Assembly: GCA_032191485.1 (NCBI GenBank)
Contig: JAVDOI010000007.1
Coordinates: 3,879,042 to 3,943,041, forward strand
DNA from: Leptoclinus maculatus
Taxonomy: Eukaryota; Chordata; Actinopteri; Perciformes; Stichaeidae
Direction of reading: 5' to 3'
DNA: 64,000 nt
The notes under the pieces are model-generated. The model had not been told where the DNA came from. It ran no database searches and saw only the letters and a program-made list of their open reading frames with translations. Of this stretch, positions 11,061-22,606 are shown in pieces. The first letter of the stretch is position 1, and each line of letters begins with the position of its first letter. The position numbers and the translations under genes were made by a program.

Positions 11061-11857
11061 CTAAAGTTGCATGTGGCCATCACAGTCCACTCGCCACAGT
11101 GGAGGGCCTCTCTTCAAAGCCTCTCTTCATCCCTCAACCAACTGTGGTCTGTGTGTCAGTGGGTGAGAAGTTATTTACAGGCCTGTTTACTATGTCCTCT
11201 CTTTCATGAAGGAACACTACCAAAAAAAAGAGCTTTTTCTCTCAGAACAAGCAGTCCTCTTTTTCTAGTTTGGGGAGAAAACAGTCTACTTCACTGCAGT
11301 ATGTTGAGGAGAACAAAATAGACCTGTCCTCTTTCCTTTTCTCTCACTGCTTTACTCTTTTCTTTTCATTCTGCCCAGAAAGGGTTGCTATGACAACCAA
11401 GCTTAGTCCCATTGAGTCTTGCTCACCTTCTCCTCACTGCTTTTCTTTTCAACGGTACACTTATATTTTCCCACCATCTTATGACACCGACTTGTCAAGA
11501 TTACACATCTTCTGTGTTATCACGTGTGCTTTCGTCTGCTTCGTATTTGCTGCTTCACGTTTACAACAATCACATTTCATACTGGGTTAGTCAGAAAGCA
11601 GCAAAGGCAGAATTGGCACCACAGTATGAATACTATCATTGCATTGTCGCCGTATTAAATCATAGAACTGGTATTATTGCCCTGTCCCCCCTGCTCCCCT
11701 GGTTTAAATTACACATAATGTCCTCCTTTGTTCTCCATTGGCACGTATATCTTGCTAAATTACACCTCTCACAATCGCACCATAGTAGACTTTTCTCTTT
11801 GCCTTACTCTGTGTTTCCTCCTCCTTCAGTTCATATAGGGTTATGAGAGTCCATTTG
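11061..11857. other. No recognised gene
   Basis: Pyrimidine-leaning sequence with short chance open frames; nothing recognisable. Confidence 0.5.
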
Positions 11858-12157
11858 TATTGTCTTTGCTTAGATAGATAGATATAAACTTTATTCATCC
11901 CCAGGGGGAAATTTGTTTGTAGCAGCAGCAAGTTACAGAGTAGAATAAAATTTGAAGTATGGAAATGCACAATATATACAGTACAATAAAATAACAGAGC
12001 AGATATTGAAATAGAATAAAAAATAAGATAAAATAGAATAAAAATAAAAATGCACAGTATATACACAATGAATTAGAATGGTATCAAATGAACAACTAGG
12101 TAAACTAAACAGACTGAACAGTAGTGCAGGATCATGGTATAAAATGAACTAGGTAAA

Positions 12158-13627
12158 CTAAACAAACTGAACAGTAGTGCAAGGATCACCAACAACAAGC
12201 AAGCAAGTGTAGTCATTTGATGATCTGGCCAGAGGTGATTTGTTATAAAGTGTTATAGCAGTGGGCAGGAATGTTCTCCTGTATCTTTCCTTGTGACAGC
12301 GGAGCTGTATCAGTCTGTTGGAGAAAGTGCTCCGCTGTCCCTGCAGTAGATGGTGGAGAGGGTGATCCGGGTTATCCAATATGGATAATAGTTTCTTCAG
12401 TGTCCTCCTCTCCACCACCTGTTCCAGATAGTCTTGTTTGCAGCCAATAATGGAGCCGGCCTTCTTAACTAGTTTGTTAAGTCTGTTGGTGTCTCCGGCT
12501 TCAATGCTGCTCCCCCAGCAGACTACGGAGAAGTACAGTGCACTGGCCACAACAGACTGGTAGAACATCTCCAACATCTTACTGCACACGTCGAAGGATC
12601 GAAGTTTCCTCAAGAAAAAGAGTCGACTCATCCCCTTCTTGTACACAGTGTTGATGTTCGCCTTCCAGTTCAGTCTGTTGTCGATGGAGACACCCAGGTA
12701 CTTGTACTCCTCCACCATGCCCACGTCCTCTCCCAGAACTCTCAGCGGTTGTGGAGCCGTCGTCTTCCTCCTGAAGTCCACCACCATCTCTCTGGTCTTG
12801 GCCACGTTCAGCAGCAGGTGATTTCTACCGGCCCACTTCACAAAGTCATCCACTACTGCCCTGTACTCCTCCTCCCGTCCGTCCCTTATACACCCGACCA
12901 CTGCAGAGACATCAGAGAACTTCTGCAGATGGCATGACCCAGAGTTGTACTGGAAGTCAGTGGTGTACAAGGTGTACAAGGTGAACAGGAAGGGAGACAG
13001 AACAGTTCCCTGTGGGGCTCCAGTATCACTGACCACCACATCAGACAGCACACGGCCCAGTCAGACAAACTGTGGTCTGCATGTGAGGTAGTCAGTGATC
13101 CAGGAGACGGTGGACGCGTTAACCCCCACCACCCGCAGCTTCTCACTCAGCAGCACTGGTTGGATGGTGTTGAATGCACTGGAGAAATCAAAGAAAGTGA
13201 TTCTCACAGAGCCACCGGTTCCATCCAGGTGCGACTGAGCTCGCTGCAGCAGCTAGATGATGGCGTCGTCCACCCCCACACGAGGCTGGTATGCAAATTG
13301 CAGAGGGTCCAGTGAGGATTTCACCTGCGGTCGGAGGCGGGCCAAGACCAGCCTCTCCAGCACCTTCATCACATGTGATGTGAGGGCAACTGGTCGGTAG
13401 TCATTGAGGCTAGATGGTGTCATCTTCTTGGGTACAGGAACAAGGCACGACGTCTTCCACATCACCGGGACTTTCTCCTGCTTCAGGCTCAGGTTGTAGA
13501 GATGTTGCAGGACCTCAGACAGCTGGGTGGCGCAGGTCTTCAGGACCCTGGGGCTGATGCCATCAGGTCCTGCAGCCTTTCCTTGATGGAGTCTCTCCAG
13601 CTGTCTTCTCACCTGGCCAGTCGTCAC
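12158..13627 (-). pseudogene. LINE-B reverse transcriptase, catalytic box altered
   Basis: Minus strand. From 13627: QLERLHQGKAAGPDGISPRV, SLNDYRPVALTSHVMKVLER, DPLQFAYQPRVGVDDAII. Then FDFSSAFNTI near 13180, and in the next frame (13051-12158) TGAPQGTVLSPFLFTLY, the thumb (KKGMSRLFFLRKLRSFDVC) and a long C-terminal region. Where the family has a FADD-type box, this copy reads QKFSDVSAVV (about 12905-12930), losing both catalytic aspartates of the pair. There is a 9-bp tandem duplication (LYTLYT, near 12961-12982), a stop at about 13254 and a frame change near 13060. It should be inactive as a polymerase. Confidence 0.9.
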
Positions 13628-13880
13628 AGAGAGGGGGGAGGGTGGTCATGGTGTCAGTGGTGGACGAGCCCTTAGAAGTAGAGGGCTCTGAGTCCATGCA
13701 GCTCACCAGGGGGGACAGAGGGGGAGGTGTTTGGGAGGTGTGGTGTGTGGAGGCGACAGATGAGGGCTGTGAGCTAAACCTATTGAAGAAAGAGTTTAGC
13801 TCGTTGGCCCTCTCCAGGGAGCGGTTGTCTCCCTCCAACCTTGAAGCCAGTAATCTGCTTCATCCCGGTCCACACCTCCC

Positions 13881-14741
13881 TTACGTTGTTCTGCTGGAGT
13901 TTGGCCTCCAGCTTCCTCCTGTAGGTGTCCTTGCATTTGCATACAGTAAGTCCAGAGTTTTATTGTTCCGAGTGGGGCAGTCAACATACTGGTGGAAAGT
14001 TGACAGGGCTTTATCCAAGGTGGTGTGATTAAAGTCTCCAGTAATTGCCAAAAATGCACCAGGATGTTGACTCTGCAGTCCAGACACAGTGGAGTGGATG
14101 GTGTCCACTGCTCTCTCCGCGTCAGCTGATGGAGGGACGTACACAGCCACAACAATGGCGGACGTGAACTCCCTCGGCAAATAATAAGGGCGCATCCCAA
14201 CGGCTAATAGTTCAATGTCCGGGCTACAGAAGTGTTCCTTTACACAGACATGGTCGGGATTGCACCACCTTTCGTTCACATACACTGCAATCCCACCACG
14301 TCTCTTCTTACCGCTCTGTATCATGTCTCTGTCCGCCCGAACAGTCCTGAAGCTGGGAAGCGACGCATTGTGATCCGGAAAATCCGCGTGCAGCCATGTC
14401 TCTGTGAAACACATGACGCTACACTCACGGAAGTCCCTCTCAGTCTTAACTTAACCAGCGCGCCTAGTTCGTCCGACTTATTCGCCAAAGACCTCACATT
14501 CCCCATTACAATCGCCGGTACCGAAGGTTTGTATTTCCTCTTGTTCGCCCTCCGCTTAGCGCCAGACCTGCAGCCCTGAGCCCCGAGCCCTTCTCCGTAG
14601 CTCCGCCGGGATCTCAGGCCTGGCGTTGGGCAGCTGCCGCGATTTGCACAGTGCAATCAGCTGATCGCGGGAATAGACAATGGCCCCAGTCATTGTGTGT
14701 GGCTCTCCGTTACAAGAGAGAGAAAGCAACAGAAAAGCCAC
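13881..14741 (-). pseudogene. LINE-B N-terminus and endonuclease (frameshifted)
   Basis: Minus-strand fragments in order: MTGAIVYSRDQLIALC near 14690, AIVMGNVRSLANKSDELGAL near 14500, then after a frameshift MCFTETWLHADFPDHNASLP from 14414, KRRGGIAVYVNERWCN, AITGDFNHTTLDKALSTFH near 14040 and NNKTLDLLYANA near 13950. GNVRSLANK, TETW and GDFN are landmarks of APE-type endonuclease. The terminal SDH part follows in another frame. The frame breaks at about 14420 and 13880, so it is no longer one protein. Confidence 0.88.
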
Positions 14742-15420
14742 GAGAAAAGTTGAGAAAAAGTTACGGTCCGTTTTCTGACCACAACTTAAACTAAACGTGA
14801 AGGAAAAAAGAACAAAAGAAGAGAGGAAAAAGTGGAAAAAATACTAAAATAAGAACACACACAGAGTTGCTGCGACAGGCAGCCACTGGCACGGCACCAT
14901 CTTGCATCATTATTACTTATTGTCTTTGTTCTGTTCAGACGAATGCAGGACAGATTAAAGGTTGTAACGCTTTACAATTATCAGCATCATGACTGATGTG
15001 TTTGCCCCGCATTCAAAATAATCTGATACTCATGCTTTAGAGGAGAACATGTAATCACTTTGAGATGACACAAAAATATCATATATTCCTTTTTTTTCTT
15101 TTTTATTGATAGTAGGCATCAATTAGAAATTTACAGATGTCTTTCAGACAATGTACATTGCATGTGCAGATTTTCATATGTTGCTCATTTTAGTTATACA
15201 CATAGAACAAGGAGTGAAAAAACAAAGAAATAAACAAAACAAAAAACAAAAAGAAACAAAGAATAAAAAGAAAACTATGTATAACTAGGGAGTGATCTAT
15301 TCTCTAAGGTACATTCATTGATTTATGAAATTAAAATCAGGTCTATGTATGTAACCCATTACGTATGTAACCCATTTTTCCCAATATGACAAAAATTGTT
15401 CCAGTTTGTAGTTGACAGAT

Positions 15421-16360
15421 GCTGTCCATCCATCCATCCATTTTCTACCGCTTAACCGGGGTTGGGTCGCGTTGGCAGCAGGCCAAGCAGGCTGACCCAG
15501 ACTTCCCTCTCCCCTGCAACATTTTCCAGCTCATTCTGGGGGATCCCGAGGCATTCCCAGGCCAGCTGGGAGATGTAATCCCTCCAGCGTGTTCTGGGTC
15601 TCCTACCAGTTGGACGTGCCCGAAAAACCTCCAGTGGGAGGCGCCCAGGAGGCATCCTGGTTAGATGCCCGAACCACCTCAGCTGACTCCTTTCGACGCG
15701 AAGGAGTAGCGGCTCAACTCCAAGCTCCCTCCTGAAGTCCAAGCTCCTTACCCTATCTCTAAGGCTGAGCCCGGCCACCCTACGGAGGAAACTCATTTTG
15801 GCCGCTTGTAGCCACGACCTCGTTCTTTCGGTCAAGACCCAGAGTTTGTGACCATATGTGAGGGTCGGAACGTAGACCGACCGGTAAATTGAGAGCTTTG
15901 CATCCGGCTCAGCTCCCTCTTTACCAAGACGGTCTGGTGCAGCGCCTGCTTTACTGCTGCAGCCGCACCGATCCGCCTGTCGATCTCCCGATCCATCTTA
16001 CCCTCACTCGTGAACAAGACCCCGAGATACTTGAACTCCTTCGCTTGCGGTAGGCACTCCGTCCCCACCTGGAGGGAGCAATCCACCGGTTTCCGGCAGA
16101 GCACCATGGCCTCAGATTTGGAGGTGCTAACTCTCATACCCGCCGCTTCACACTCGGCTGCAAACCGCCCCAGAGAATGCTGGAGGTCACGATCCCAGGA
16201 GGCCAACAGGACCACATCATCTGCAAACACCAGAGAGGCCAAGACAGCCCAACAGTGTCCAGCGCCTTCAGCATCTCAGGGCGGATCTTATCCACCCCCG
16301 GTGCCTTGCCACCAAGGAGCTTTTTGACTATCTTAGCGGCCTCTGCCAGAGATAACCTTC
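15421..16360 (-). mobile_element. Fragment of a LINE with (ATGG)n tail, nested in L1 (LINE-C)
   Basis: Minus strand. It ends in AAAATGGATGGATGGATGG near 15422-15442, the tail of a fish LINE family abundant in teleosts. At the right end (16260-16355) is KLLGGKAPGVDKIRPEMLKA-type sequence, which in the family lies well before the RT catalytic box. It then jumps directly to the FADD box, so most of the RT palm is deleted at about 16250. Confidence 0.85.
15452..16242 (-). pseudogene. LINE-C reverse transcriptase C-terminal half (two frames)
   Basis: From 16242: SLVFADDVVLLASWDRDLQH (catalytic FADD box), then AECEAAGMRVSTSKSEAMVL and FKYLGVLFTSEGKMDREIDR, then REL before a frame break near 15840. 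The second frame from 15835 continues with MTERTRSWLQAAKMSFLRRV, RVERSQLRWFGHLTRMPPGR and ends RWRDYISQLAWECL...RPNPG. The order is RT palm end, thumb and C-terminal tail. The family clade is not assigned. Because the palm start is deleted and a frameshift separates the halves, no active enzyme is encoded. Confidence 0.88.
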
Positions 16361-16399
16361 TCCATGCTAATTGCAGATCTTAATTCATCTTCCGTTATA

Positions 16400-16865
16400 T
16401 CTGTAGTCATCCTTCTATTTTGGTCTTCATTTAAAGTGGGCAACTTTAGAGAATTTAGATAGCAATCAATTTGGGTTAAATCTTACCCTGGAATTTAAGA
16501 GTATATATTTTTGTAAAAGAATTTCACTTAGTCAATTTTTTATCACTTTTGTTCTTGGATCCCTAATTCTGTGAATTGTGTTTTCTGCCATCTTCTTTTT
16601 CAATTTCCAAATATTTTCATTGATTTGGATCCACTTTCATAGTGTCTCTGTTTCTCTTGATTTCTTGTGTAGTCAAACTGTTAATTTCATTCCTAATTCT
16701 TCTAATTTCCCCTAATGTATCTTGCGCTAAAGTCAATTTGTGTTTTTTTTCTAATTCCTTCAGTTTGTTGTACAACTCCTCAAGCATTTTATTCCTTGTT
16801 TTCTTTTTATATGAGGATATTGCTATAATTTTCCCTCTTAGGACAGCCTTTAAAGTCATTGTCAT
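16400..16865 (-). pseudogene. L1 ORF2 region between endonuclease and RT
   Basis: Minus-strand frame with TLKAVLRGKIIAISSYKKKT, a lysine- and glutamate-rich helix (KLKELEKKHKLTLAQ) and EIRRIRNEINSLTTQEI, typical of the linker before the reverse transcriptase in L1 elements. After 16617 it continues out of frame, with fragments down to an ELRSAIS-like motif near 16370, where the sequence switches to another LINE. Confidence 0.8.
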
Positions 16866-16964
16866 TGAATTCTAGGTAAAGACTAATCTCTTTCCTAATT
16901 TGTTTCTTAATATCCAGATCATTGAGTAAACTTGAATTTAGTTTCCAAAGAGTATTCTTTGTTC

Positions 16965-17321
16965 TCAAGCTAAAATCAACAGAGAGGTACTGTATATAGG
17001 TGCATGGTCACTTAGATCTATTGTCCCAATCCCACAATTGTTTATTTTATCCTTATCGTTTCCAAATTTTATGAAATAGTCTATTATTGTGTATAAGGAA
17101 TGGGGGGCAGAATAATAAGTGTAATCCCGTCTGTTAGGGAAAAGGTCTCTCCATATGTCAATTAAACCAACTTCCTCAAAAAGTGTGTTGACTTTCTTAT
17201 ATATGGACTTCCTTTCAAGGGTCTTCCTACTGGAGGAGTCTAACTTTGGCTGAAGGTGTATATTTAAGTCCCCCCCTCCCTCCCCCACACATATCAAGAG
17301 GCCTTCTGTTTCTGTTGTCAT
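16965..17321 (-). pseudogene. L1 endonuclease fragment
   Basis: Minus-strand frame with GGDLNIHLQPKLDSS (the GDFN-equivalent), GLIDIWRDLFPNRRDYTYYS and a late TIDLSDHAPIY, matching the order of the C-terminal half of an L1-type APE endonuclease. The SDHAPI motif holds the catalytic His. The N-terminal half, upstream of 17321, is not in frame. Confidence 0.85.
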
Positions 17322-17479
17322 GATATTGGTGATTTTCTGGAAAAAAAACTAAATCGCTTGGTCGAAATATATTAGTCTCTTGTTTTTCTTTCCCCAGGCC
17401 TTGCGCAGAATCTCTTCTTTGGTTTTGTATCAGTGGAATCTGATTATTATTGACTGTGGCTTGTCTTCTCTGTCATAGG

Positions 17480-17900
17480 TTTGGTGGCGAGCGCCCGGTG
17501 CGCCTTCTCAATACCAAGGTCCGTAGTTGGGGGATCTCCAGCGTGTCCTGCATTAACTTTTCCACAAACTCCACCTTAGACGACCCTCCGCTCCTTCGGG
17601 AACATTATATATCCTTAAATTCTCCCAACGTGATCTCCTTTCTTGGTCGAGTAATTTGTTTTCCTGTTGATCCATCACTTTTATCATATTGCTGAGCACC
17701 TGTTCCAAGTTTTGAACTCTATCTTCCACACTTTCGATTTGTGTATCCTCCTCTGCTATTTTTTGGTTAACATTGGCCAGCTCGGAGGAAATATCATTTA
17801 GCTGATGTTTTTCTCAGTCCCGTATTTCTTCCAGAACTTTCGTTAAACTTGCTGTGTCATCTGGCTGAGAGTTAGCATTAGCTCCGCCATCTTGTGCATG
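17480..17900 (-). pseudogene. L1 ORF1 remnant (coiled coil / RNA-binding)
   Basis: Reading the minus strand from about 17893 gives a sequence starting near an AAGATGGCGGAGCTAATGC context. It passes through a heptad-like stretch (QIESVEDRVQNLEQVLSN) and then RRSRWENLRIYNVPEGAE, the junction between coiled coil and RRM in L1 ORF1 proteins. Further on are pieces corresponding to LEIPQLRTL and IIRFH. Stops and frame changes break it. ORF1 protein coats L1 RNA; this copy is not functional. Confidence 0.7.
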
Positions 17901-18060
17901 TTTCGGAGAGCTGTTCTTTGTGTTTTCATCATTTACGGGCTCTCAAAACTTGCTTTTTTTGTTTGTGCCGGAATATTCTCGAAAAATGTAATATTTTATT
18001 GTTTATCAGGGCGTAATAGTTATTTTCCCGGAGGAGCTATCGCTTTAGGCTGCCATTCAG

Positions 18061-18899
18061 GGCGATGAACCCATGTATTCCACTTTCATTGCTTCATGGT
18101 CAATAAATGTTTAGTTTTTTTTGCTGAATTTAAAGAAACATTGGATCTACCATTTTGGTATTCTCATCTTACTTTCTCTTACTTTTTTTGTATGAGTGTG
18201 CCGAGTTAAATTGTCCTATCTTCTGATAACTGTAACATGATGAATGCCACCTGTGTGTAAATCAGCACATGTTAATGAGAATTGTAAATTAGCATAATTA
18301 ACACCCGAAAAATACTATACTACTATACTTTAATGTCACTATAATAAAGAAGAAATGGTTCCATATGAAAAACATCGGCACAGCAAGGCCATCGATGACA
18401 ACGGGACAACGGGACAAATCATTTAAGATGTTCATATTGATATTATAGTGTTATACAATAGTATCAATAGCTAATTTAAATATATATTAGCTTATAATTC
18501 GAATCAGATAATGTCAACATAGTTATGAAGTGTATTCATACAGGGGTTTCAAACTCAACATTGCTTCAAAGTAATGAAATTGATTCAATTTAGTTGACTT
18601 TAGTGTTTGTAGAGAAGATGCAAAATACGAGAAAATTGGTGAAAACAGCAACTTCTCGTAAATCACTCGTACAAGCCACTTAAGATCCAATCTGTTCGTA
18701 TGAATGCTTCTTGTATGAGGCCCAATTTAAGTATGTGATAGATTACTTGCATTTGAGCATATTTCAATATATATTGAATATATTCCCCTCCCACAGGATC
18801 AAATTTTAAAATCGTTATTAGAAATAGCTTAGTGTCACATTGTGTGTTTAATAATCACGTACTTATTGCACGTATTTGTCAGTTGTGTCCAAACAGAAA
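18061..18899. other. No recognised gene
   Basis: AT-rich sequence, no coding pattern seen. Confidence 0.5.
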
Positions 18900-19240
18900 G
18901 CAGACTAAACTCACTGTAAATTACATGGTAGAAAATACATTATCATTGAAGAAAAACTTTCGGGGGAACTACAGACAGTAGAAAGTGTATGATGTAACAC
19001 TAAATTAGCATAATTCATGCAACAATAATGTATTTTTGTGCGAGGCGGGTCGTGTACAGTTGGTTTTCTGTAACTTTTCACTGGTAACAGCTTCCTGTTG
19101 CTGCTGCTGGAAACAATGTCGATGAGAGATTTGTGGTAAACCAAAGAAAAGAGCTAAAAGAGGCTAAAATACAAAAAAAACATTCACATCACATACTAAC
19201 CAATGTTGATATAGAAATAGTGCAGCTTTAAATTAAGAAA
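18900..19240 (+). repeat. Dispersed repeat, second copy of the 5.7-kb family (diverged)
   Basis: Shares AAGAGCTAAAAGAGGCTAAAA and the ending TAGTGCAGCTTTAA with the copy at 5740-6150. The rest is more diverged, so the boundaries are approximate. Confidence 0.4.
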
Positions 19241-19701
19241 TTTTGCAGTTTTTTTACACTCAAATATTGGCCCAGTATCTAGACTGTGTGTATGTCCCTG
19301 CTGTATAAATGAATGAGATCATTTGTGCTGTATGGCTGGTAGAAAAGTTTGGAGACAGATTTTTTGCTCCAAACGACAATTGGAGCACATTAAGGGATGC
19401 AGGGACAGTAATGAGGCTCAGAGAGCAGCTTCCCGTCAGACAGGAAATCAATTGCACAGCCATGTGGAGGGGAAGCGTCCGATCTAATGTACAATCACCG
19501 GATCGATACCTGGAAACTGGTACGGCACAACGAGACATGGGCCGAGAGAACCAGAGACAGCGGGATGGCAGGGGGACAAATAAGACGGGAAGGAGAGAGA
19601 AACCTGGGACAGCAAACAGGATAGAGTTAGGAGAGAGATTCTCACTGAAAAGACAGGCTCCAGCTGAAACTTTGGTGTGGTATACAAGTGTCACATTGGT
19701 A

Positions 19702-20897
19702 CAGTGGTGGGCCGTCAGGGCCAGCAAGACCTTCTCTGCTGGCCGAGACAGAATCACGAAGTTATAGCTATTTTATAAATTCATTATTTTTCATAAATAC
19801 ACTACATGTATTCTAAATATTTTTTCACATTATCTTATTAAGCATTGCATAGCTACTGTCTTTCTCAGTTGCGCTGCTTCCAGCACAGCTTGTTTTAAGT
19901 AGCGCTTTTATCAAATCAGATTTCGCCCCTATGCTGTCTCTAAGTAAAATAATCTGCCCGGAGGCCTTCAGAATTCCAAGTGAATCTCTTTGCAGTTTAA
20001 GTAAATATTGTTAATTGTCATAGTCTTCAACCAATCAGACTTTTTGTTTGACATGTTGGGCGTATCCTTTGACATGCCAGAGCTGCCAAGCTGGCCTATA
20101 AGTACTTCAGCATTAACGTGCGGCGTGATTGGTCAGTGGGCTAGCGTGACTGTTGTGAAACTAGCTAGCAGAACTTCGTAGTAGTGAGTTTTTTTTACCA
20201 TAGCTTTGTTTTTTTAACACTCAATGGCTGAAGGAGGAGGAGAAACGGATTTAGCGGATTTACCGGCAACGCCTTTCTCGAGAAGGACATTTCACGAAAA
20301 GCTGGACATCGTAAGAAAGGTTCAGCCAACCCCACAGCTAGCAGCCCTGACCCAGCCAGGAAAATTATTTGTGCGCCACTTTCAGTCCAGCAACTACGAA
20401 CGGTATTCCTGGCTAACAACGTCGGAGAAGCGTTGCAAAATGTATTGCTGGGAATGCGTTTTATTTGAGATTGAGCGTCTTGGTGTTTGGCAGCAACAAG
20501 ACACCATAGCACGACAGGACACATACAAGCTACGGTGCTTTTGAAAACTTTTACTCAACGAATAAGTCCGCAGGAGGACGTCTTGCTGGAACTGAATTTT
20601 TCTATTGTGTCGTTTTTATGATATGGTTAATATTGTTCCCTCTGATGTGAATAATATTTGAATGGCCCGTGCTCTTGAGTGTGTGGCGGAATGCGTGTTT
20701 TAGCACCGCAGTTTTGCTGGAATGTTTTATCATGCTTTGTTGTCATATAAATATATGTGACTGGTTCTTGTGAGTTTGTTCTTGTCATTGTGTTAATTAC
20801 ATTGATTTTGACTATATACATTGTCCGTTAATGACGAAGCATCCCGTCATGCGCGTATTCATGTATCTGCACTCTGCAGTTAGTGTATTTGTAGCCC
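19702..20897 (+). mobile_element. hAT DNA transposon, 3' end missing (hAT-A copy 2)
   Basis: Begins CAGTGGTGGGCCGT like copy 1 and is collinear with it through the subterminal region, the transposase start and the 3' region as far as TGCAGTTAGTGTATTTGTAG at 20873-20892. There the sequence switches to unrelated DNA, and the last ~180 bases including the right inverted repeat are absent. No target duplication can therefore be defined. Copies 1 and 3 retain both ends. Confidence 0.9.
20224..20544 (+). pseudogene. hAT transposase N-terminal fragment
   Basis: The frame begins MAEGGGETDLADLPATPFSR, parallel to copy 1, and then retains a segment lost there: KLFVRHFQSSNYERYSWL, then SEKRCKMYCWECVLFE. 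The Trp, Cys and aromatic pattern resembles the TTF/ZMYM-type N-terminal DNA-binding zinc domain of vertebrate hAT transposases. After LGVWQQQ the family match is lost and the frame stops at 20544. The catalytic core and dimerisation region are deleted; the 3' flank resumes near 20570 with GACGTCTTGCTGGAACTGAA. Confidence 0.82.
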
Positions 20898-22576
20898 TCA
20901 GGTGTCTCCCTCTCCCCAGTGTTTCCAGTCCTCCCCCGTCTGTCTCTCTCAATGTCTCTCTTTGTCTGTGGGCGTGGCTTCTCCATTCTCTCTCTTGGCT
21001 CCCTGATTGCTGCCAAGCTGTTTCACCTAATATAATATATATATACAAATCATGAAATTGATGAAAAACAGAAATAATCTAAATAGCAGCAGTCTATCCA
21101 TCATCTGTCTTATTTCCTCCCTGACGTCTTTTTATTGAACTACGTGGATGTGATTCCTGGTGGAGCTTCCTCCAGTCAAGCAGAGTGGCAACGTTAATCC
21201 CGACTGACATGCCCCCCCCCCCAACATTCACTTCCACACATCCTTCCTCCCGTCGCCATCATCCGACCCGTTGGTCCGTGTGGTGTGCACATAGATATGA
21301 CATCTTTTTACACACCTACATGTATATATGTATGTATGTATGTTTAAATCACAGTTAGCAGCTCAGCTCTCTACACCATTTTAAGAGAAACTTCTGACTT
21401 ATTTATAGCTGCTGAACGTCTACAGGAGTCTTCAGAGAGGCTACCCAGAGCAGAGATATCTATGTCGGAGTGAAGGATTAAATATTCAATATCAGCTATC
21501 AGCTCCAGACTGAGCAACACTTTCTCTTCTGACATAAAGCAGCCTCGTTTTTGCATTCATGCTTAGTGTATTCATAGCAAACAGCAAGCTGATTCAGGTA
21601 AAACAAAGGAGAGTGACAAAGTGGTGCGCTCACACTTTTGACAACACGCTCCCTCTGAGCTCTATTTTTGCCTCGGCTCTCAGTGAGGGGCATCAGAGGG
21701 GTGCGAGAGGGCGGCGCCCCCTTTAAGGGCCTAGGTTTCTGCTGGGAGATGGTTTCCAACAGTGAGGATGTGAGCAGAAGACAGAGCCCTGAACCTCTGT
21801 AATCTCCAGTCTTATTCATCCATTCACTTTGAGTATTGTCAGGTTTCTAAAGGACACATCTGTAAGAGCTTTAAAGACCTCTTTAATGATACCTGAAATT
21901 AAATTTGAGACCAATTAATAATCCCATATTAAGAGACAAGATTGCCAGATGCAGCCTAAAACTCTGACTAAATATAGATAATGGAACCTCATTCATTCTT
22001 GATCTTGTTAACAACAGGAAAGGAAACATCTCACCACTAATTAGTAGCTGTTCATGATTTCTGATGGAGTCAGTTTTCAAGCCAATATGAATTGGAAGTC
22101 CTTAAAGTGCAGAAAAACTCGAATTTTTTTTAAGCATCTAGAATAACACAAACTCCAACTGCTGATGAAGATCATGTGATATTATTGAAAGCTCCAGAAC
22201 AGCTACTAAATGGAGCCTGTGGGAAGATTGTTTTCTCAACTTCTATAATATCGTTATTTTAGGAAATGTGTGTGAAAAAAAGTTGAATTAAATTAAAGTG
22301 AACCTGTCCATCAGGTTGGATACTGTGTGAAATCAGGCTGAATCACGCAGGTTCACCATCAAATCGATTAGCTCAGACTCCAGGGGGGCCAGCGACCAGT
22401 TCACCATGGATGGACCCAGATATGGCTTGACTGCTGTCTTCGGCCTGCAGTCAAAGCTACAGCGGGAGGAGGAGAGCTCAGCGCCCGGAAGCAGTGGCTC
22501 CTTCCAGGAGCTTCTCCTCTCTGCTCAGGACTGAGCAGAGCAGACTGTAAGACCCTGCTAAAGTCAAATGAGAGGT

Positions 22577-22606
22577 TTTCTAAAGGGACTATGGTCCCTT
22601 TAGAAA
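22577..22606. other. Perfect 13-bp hairpin
   Basis: TTTCTAAAGGGAC, four-base loop TATG, then GTCCCTTTAGAAA. Could be a transposon end remnant or a chance structure; it is not followed by a T run. Confidence 0.6.

Larger units (their letters stand above)
11869..14917 (-). mobile_element. Non-LTR retrotransposon with 11-bp target duplication (LINE-B)
   Basis: Read on the minus strand, it runs from a CAAGATGGTGCCGTGCC start (about 14905) to a tail ending AATAAAGTTTATATCTATCT at about 11875. A perfect 11-bp direct repeat TATTGTCTTTG flanks it at 11858-11868 and 14918-14928, the signature of target-primed reverse transcription. Endonuclease and reverse transcriptase are both present in order but in several frames. 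It is a different family from LINE-A. Clade is probably in the CR1/L2/Rex1 range, not proven. Confidence 0.93.
15085..18060 (-). mobile_element. L1-type retrotransposon (Tx1/Swimmer-like), interrupted
   Basis: Minus strand. The 5' part (18060 to about 16360) holds an ORF1-like region, the endonuclease and the start of ORF2. The 3' part (about 15420 to 15085) ends with AATAAAAAAGAAAAAAAAAGG, a polyadenylation signal and A-rich tail. Between them lies a piece of an unrelated LINE (15421-16360). The reverse transcriptase core of the L1 is absent, so this is a nested insertion combined with a large deletion, or a recombined chimera. Confidence 0.8.

Noticed and set aside
19309..19767. 152-codon plus-strand open frame
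   Set aside because: It runs into the start of hAT-A copy 2, has no recognised motif and an overlapping open frame on the other strand; most likely chance.
22577..22606. Transcription terminator
   Set aside because: The hairpin is perfect but lacks a T run, and the genome is eukaryotic, so an intrinsic bacterial terminator is not expected.
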